A DNA stretch of 64,000 nt from Rubripirellula lacrimiformis (GTDB taxonomy: Bacteria > Planctomycetota > Planctomycetia > Pirellulales > Pirellulaceae): the NCBI RefSeq assembly GCF_007741535.1, contig NZ_CP036525.1:7440001-7504000 (forward strand), given 5' to 3'. Made by a program: the position numbers and the translations under genes. Positions 60,113 through 64,000 of the stretch are shown in pieces. Position 1 is the first letter of the stretch; every line of letters begins with the position of its first letter. The notes beneath the pieces are model-generated. The model did no database searches, had not been told where the DNA came from, and was given only the letters and a program-made list of their open reading frames with translations.

Positions 60113-60219
60113 CGAAGAAAAGGAAGCAGTAGGGCGAAGCCTTTGTCGTCTCGAAGGACACCTGTGTTTTTTCGATTCCGGGCCTCAGCAAAATCGCGAC
60201 ATTTTCCCGAAGTGATCCC
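60113..60219. repeat. 108-bp dispersed repeat, copy 2 (upstream of the SDR gene)
   Basis: It matches 56631-56738 with about four substitutions and one missing T. Both copies have the same orientation relative to the downstream minus-strand gene. The remaining gap to 60526 holds a minus-strand stop-to-stop fragment near 60265-60380 (DPDGDFLWRYVSPDGADVTF) that looks like a broken coding piece, and a small CCCCCGCGAGGGGG palindrome at 60442. Confidence 0.9.
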
Positions 60220-60526
60220 CGCTTCCGGATGCATTCCTAGCCATCTGCTGCAGCCAACGCCCGTCTATCAAGACTGCGCAAACTTGAAAACGGAATACGA
60301 TCGGCCGATTGATTTGAACGTGACATCGGCACCGTCAGGTGAGACGTACCGCCAGAGGAAATCGCCGTCGGGGTCCTACAGTCCGAACTCGGTGCCGAGC
60401 GTCGAATTGACTTCCCCGAGGTCGGGCCATAGCATGAAGCCCCCGCGAGGGGGATTCCCTCGGCGTTGGTCGTCAGGTTGCGCGATCGACGTTTGATATG
60501 ACGAGCGAAGTTGAAGGCCTGGAATC

Positions 60527-61213
60527 ATGAACATCGTACGATCTGCCAATATCGCGTTGGTTGCCAGCATCATCGCGCTGTCGCTGCCCCATCGCAGCGA
60601 AGCCGCGCCGTCGGTTCGATTTAGCGTCGTAGCGACGGTCGAAAATATTTACGACCCGATTGGAATTTTGGGCGGAAGCATTCAATTGGGAGATCCCTTA
60701 AAAGGACTAATCCAATATGAAACCAATTTGCCGGATATGGATCCGGACCCTTCAAGAGGCCTCTATGATGGGGATCCGATCAGCCGGAACTTCATGATCG
60801 GGAGCGACTCGTCGAGCGGATTTTTCTCGACCGAGTTCTTCTTCGACGTCAGCATCGCTGATGAGAGTCCCGGCAACGGCGCCGATAGCATCGAATTCTT
60901 CGCATCCGGTGACACGACACCCTCGACTTTGATCCTGACCGGCGTTGACTATGTCGACCTGCAGGTAAACCTTACTGACTTGGACGGAACCGCATTCAAT
61001 GCGGACGTGCTGCCGACACAGTTAGACCTAGCTGATTTCGAAGTGGCCACCGTCACCCTCTCGGCAGAGAATTTCTTACAAGAATTTCAATACTCCGTTG
61101 ATGCCCGGATCACGAGCATCACAACGACGGCGATTCCCGAACCGCAGTCGGCTTCGGCACTCGTGATGGTGTTGGCAGGACTAGGTTGGCGTCGCTGGCG
61201 ATCGCGCCGCTAG
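60527..61213 (+). CDS. PEP-CTERM sorting-domain protein
   Basis: The 228-residue protein has a signal peptide (NIVRSANIALVASIIALSLP, cleavage near SEA-A), a beta-rich middle with GSDSSSGFFSTEFFFDVSIA and GVDYVDLQVNLTDLDGTAFN, and a C-terminal sorting tail: IPEPQSASALVMVLAGLGWR then RWRSRR (PEP motif, hydrophobic helix, arginine cluster). It is exported and processed by an exosortase encoded elsewhere. The mature function is unknown. Confidence 0.82.
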   Translation: MNIVRSANIALVASIIALSLPHRSEAAPSVRFSVVATVENIYDPIGILGGSIQLGDPLKGLIQYETNLPDMDPDPSRGLYDGDPISRNFMIGSDSSSGFFSTEFFFDVSIADESPGNGADSIEFFASGDTTPSTLILTGVDYVDLQVNLTDLDGTAFNADVLPTQLDLADFEVATVTLSAENFLQEFQYSVDARITSITTTAIPEPQSASALVMVLAGLGWRRWRSRR

Positions 61214-61345
61214 CGTGAGGGGTTGCCCTAACTTCTGCTTGACATCCGCGCACAGCGAAGACATCAAACCGGGGAAATTACCGGCGCATTCCAGCACGAA
61301 ATCGCATCAACCCAACCGCTCCCCCAATCTCCTGTTACGAGTTCA

Positions 61346-63388
61346 ATGATGTTGCGATGTGGATACGTTGGCTGTTTCGCGTGGCTGTTGGTGGTCGGCG
61401 GGGTCACTGGCGCCGCGGTCGCCGACGATGTGGTGGGTCCTATCGTTGGCACGGTCGAGTCCACGTCGGCGCATGTGCTGTATCGACCACGGGCGAGCCA
61501 AACCAAACTGCGACTGTCCGTTGTGCAAGATGGACAGACGGTGGCAACGGTGCCCGCATCGACCAAGCCGGACGACGACTTTGTGGCGAAGTTTGAAGTC
61601 ACCGGACTGCAACCGGCCACGACCTATCACTACCAGATCGACGAACTCGGTCCGTCACCGACGATGTTAGTGCCGGCTGATTCAGCCCATCATTTCACGA
61701 CGGCCAGTCCGGCACGCAAAGACAACCGGGTATCGATCAGCTTCGTTTCCTGTGTTGATATCGAACCCAACGGAATCTGGCCAGAAATGGACGCGTTGGA
61801 CGTCGACACCGCCTTCCTGATGGGTGACACGCCGTACATCGACAAGTCGGATCTGAAAACGGTGCGTCAGAAGCATCGGCAATTTCTTCAGCAGCCGGAT
61901 TTGGCGTCGTTGGCGGCGCACACGCCGATGGTGGGCACGTGGGATGACCACGATTTTGGTCGCAACAACGGCAATGGCCGCAACCTGCTAGAAGGCAAAC
62001 CGAATACGCGAAAGGGCTTCGTGGACTACCGCGCCCACTCGCAATACGGCAACGGACGCGAAGGGGTCTACCACAAGGTGGATTTGGGAATGATCGAAGT
62101 CTTCCTGCTGGACCCACGCTACTTCTCGCAAACCGAGCCATCGCCAGTCGATCCTTCGAAACCCACCTGCTTCGGTGCCGATCAATGGGAGTGGCTGTTA
62201 ACGGGTCTGCGCCAATCCAAAGCCCCCTTCAAAGTGCTGGCGATGGGAGCGATCTGGCAGGACAAGAAGAATACAGAAACCGACGACATGTTTACGTACT
62301 GGTACGAGCGCGACGCGCTGCTGGACATTGTGAAATCAGAAAACATTGACGGCGTGGTTCTGCTTGGCGGCGACATCCACGTCGCACGGCATCTGATGCA
62401 CCCGCAGCGTGTCGGCTATGACCTTCACGATTTTGTGATTTCACCGGGACACACTCGAACGATCACCGAACTGGACGTCTACCATCCATCGCTGCAGTGG
62501 TCGCTGGTCGAAGGGTGGCAGTTTCTGACCATGACGGCCGAAGAAACGGACGAGTCCGCGAAACTGATTGTCCAGTTTCGTCAGCCCGGCGGCGTCATCA
62601 ACCGCACGGTCACCATTGCGAAAAACCAAATGACGGCCGCGACGGACCGGGGCGCTGTCGACGGACCACGTGCCCATTGGCCGTTGGACGACGACTTCAC
62701 CAATCAGTCGAAACTTGGGGATCGTATCGATGCGGCCCCCGTTCACGGCGCGACGTTGAAAAGAGACAGTGGCATCATTGGTGGGGCAGTCCGGCTGCAT
62801 CGCGACCAACAACAATACCTGAACGTTCCGCGAAGTTTCTTAGACGATAACTCGGCTGCGTATTCGGTGTCGCTGTGGTTCAAACCGACAAGCCTGCCGG
62901 CGCACGATTCGTCGTCGCGGTCGTTCCTGCTGGAAAGCACAGCCGAGGGCCAACCAGAGAATCGCGGGGCATGGAGCCTATCGCTTGGCCTGCGATCCGC
63001 GGACACCGCCGACCAAGTGAATTTGCAGCTGTTCACATCAACCTTGCAACCGGGCTCGCTGCCCGAAGCGGCTCCCACGGCGATCTCGCAGGGGCCGTTT
63101 GACACGTTGGTCGATCGCGATCGATTGATGGACCAATGGAACCATGTCGCGTTCACGTTTGATTCACAATCTCTATCACTGTTTCTGAACGGTGAACGCG
63201 TGGCTCGGCATCCACTGCCGATCCCTGGTCCAACCAGCGAATTTGGCGGTCTGATCATTGGCGGTCACCGCAATGGCGTTGGCCGCAACTTTGATGGATG
63301 GATCGACGAGGTTTCCATTTGGCAGCGCTCGTTGACCCAATCCGAGCTTGCTAAGCTATCCGATGCGAAAGCTTCGTTGGCGGACTGA
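61346..63388 (+). CDS. PhoD-like phosphatase with C-terminal LamG domain
   Basis: The signal peptide ([20 protein letters not shown]) is followed by a fibronectin-like N-domain (about 30-110; [38 protein letters not shown]). The metallophosphatase core carries [51 protein letters not shown] and [17 protein letters not shown]. Residues of about 440-675 form a LamG/concanavalin domain ([67 protein letters not shown]). It is probably an exported phosphodiesterase or phosphatase tethered to a glycan. Confidence 0.9.
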   Translation: MMLRCGYVGCFAWLLVVGGVTGAAVADDVVGPIVGTVESTSAHVLYRPRASQTKLRLSVVQDGQTVATVPASTKPDDDFVAKFEVTGLQPATTYHYQIDELGPSPTMLVPADSAHHFTTASPARKDNRVSISFVSCVDIEPNGIWPEMDALDVDTAFLMGDTPYIDKSDLKTVRQKHRQFLQQPDLASLAAHTPMVGTWDDHDFGRNNGNGRNLLEGKPNTRKGFVDYRAHSQYGNGREGVYHKVDLGMIEVFLLDPRYFSQTEPSPVDPSKPTCFGADQWEWLLTGLRQSKAPFKVLAMGAIWQDKKNTETDDMFTYWYERDALLDIVKSENIDGVVLLGGDIHVARHLMHPQRVGYDLHDFVISPGHTRTITELDVYHPSLQWSLVEGWQFLTMTAEETDESAKLIVQFRQPGGVINRTVTIAKNQMTAATDRGAVDGPRAHWPLDDDFTNQSKLGDRIDAAPVHGATLKRDSGIIGGAVRLHRDQQQYLNVPRSFLDDNSAAYSVSLWFKPTSLPAHDSSSRSFLLESTAEGQPENRGAWSLSLGLRSADTADQVNLQLFTSTLQPGSLPEAAPTAISQGPFDTLVDRDRLMDQWNHVAFTFDSQSLSLFLNGERVARHPLPIPGPTSEFGGLIIGGHRNGVGRNFDGWIDEVSIWQRSLTQSELAKLSDAKASLAD

Positions 63389-63452
63389 ACGTCGGTGGGG
63401 CATCCGATCCATCGCTAGACACGCCCCCCATTCACCGACCAGAGAACACGCG

Positions 63453-64000
63453 TTGGAAAATCCAGAACTGCCATACTATGGCGTCTTTGATCTGTTCAAA
63501 ATTGGGATCGGACCGTCCAGTTCGCATTCGGTGGGTCCGATGCGTGCCGCAGCGATGTTCTTGGACGAACTGGCCGATCGAAATCTGACCGAAACGGTTC
63601 AGCGAGTCCGTGTGGACCTGTACGGGTCGCTGGCGTTGACCGGCATTGGCCACGCGACCGACGTTGCCGTGTTGATGGGGCTTCGCGGCGAAGTCCCCGA
63701 CCAAATCGATCCCGATTCGATTGCCGAAAAACTAAGTCGGATTCGTGATTCTGGAAAGATCGAATTGGCGGGCGATCGACAGATCCCATTCGCCGAAAAG
63801 TCTGACTTGATCTTCAATCGCAAGATTCGTCTGGATGCGCATCCCAACGGGATCCGTTTCCAAGCGTTTTGCGACCAGGATGCCGATGCCCCGGCGCACC
63901 AATCCATCTACTTTTCGATCGGCGGCGGCTTTGTCATCCCAGCTGTGGTCACCGACGAAGACGCATCCGACGACGGGGCAGCCGGGCTTCCCGGGGGTCA
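63453..64000 (+). CDS. sdaA: L-serine ammonia-lyase, N-terminal part (truncated by the window end)
   Basis: Reading from TTG 63453 gives [60 protein letters not shown] and [20 protein letters not shown], the beta-domain of iron-sulfur L-serine dehydratases ([11 protein letters not shown] is diagnostic). No ATG occurs in frame upstream, so TTG is the likely start. The alpha-domain with the cluster cysteines lies beyond position 64000. It converts serine to pyruvate and ammonia. Confidence 0.9.
   Translation, partial: MENPELPYYGVFDLFKIGIGPSSSHSVGPMRAAAMFLDELADRNLTETVQRVRVDLYGSLALTGIGHATDVAVLMGLRGEVPDQIDPDSIAEKLSRIRDSGKIELAGDRQIPFAEKSDLIFNRKIRLDAHPNGIRFQAFCDQDADAPAHQSIYFSIGGGFVIPAVVTDEDASDDGAAGLPGG

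Noticed and set aside
60265-60380. Small minus-strand peptide DPDGDFLWRYVSPDGADVTF
   Set aside because: Protein-like but bounded by stops with no start or family match; noted only as possible debris.

Overview
The window looks like chromosomal DNA of a planctomycete of the Rhodopirellula/Pirellulaceae type. This is inferred from gene content: a formylglycine sulfatase, DUF1080 (3-keto-disaccharide hydrolase-like) secreted proteins, a PEP-CTERM protein, PhoD-LamG and CocE hydrolases, a PQQ-like beta-propeller, a RegB/RegA-type two-component pair and many dispersed palindromic repeats. It is not proven by a marker gene. Coding density is moderate, and several intergenic stretches of 200-500 bp are filled by repeats.

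Layout. 1-15 kb: a truncated EAL-like fragment at the left edge, then a two-partner secretion locus with a 3938-residue filamentous-haemagglutinin-type exoprotein (minus strand) divergent from its FhaC/ShlB-type outer-membrane transporter (plus strand), then a HugZ-like protein. 15-23 kb: a membrane-anchored endonuclease/exonuclease/phosphatase protein, an MgtC/DUF4010 membrane protein, an 11-unit array of a 167-bp tandem repeat, and a three-domain DUF1080 protein. 23-31 kb (minus strand): two M16 peptidase-fold proteins with complementary catalytic defects, MiaB, a small membrane protein, the RegA-like regulator, the RegB-like kinase, a UVR-motif protein and ArfB. 31-41 kb (plus strand): a beta-propeller protein, GTP cyclohydrolase I, a large FAD/Fe-S oxidoreductase, MoaD, MoaE and an overlapping cysteine-desulfurase-like protein, a YkgJ cysteine-cluster protein, a single receiver domain and a secreted lectin-fold protein.

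41.4-46.4 kb is an accessory island next to tRNA-Asn. It holds a chimeric serine/tyrosine recombinase remnant that reads into the tRNA, a small protein plus nucleotidyltransferase pair, a 5'-truncated T5orf172 nuclease, a DUF488 protein and a REP-associated transposase (RAYT) sitting among its own palindromes, with a decayed duplicate of its 3' end. 46.5-64 kb: a putative secreted glycoside hydrolase, an unknown protein, a CocE/NonD hydrolase, overlapping KptA and internally deleted ADP-ribosylglycohydrolase genes, a sulfatase, an FKBP lipoprotein, an ankyrin protein, RecQ, an SDR, a PEP-CTERM protein, PhoD-LamG and the start of L-serine ammonia-lyase, which runs off the window.

The most unusual material is the layered repeat ecology. 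(a) A 70-72-bp imperfect palindrome occurs intergenically and also in-frame inside the haemagglutinin gene. (b) The 167-bp tandem unit is assembled from part of that palindrome plus a second element, and the second element also exists as a solo copy. (c) A RAYT/REP system has the transposase stop codon lying inside a REP. (d) A 108-bp repeat precedes two unrelated genes.
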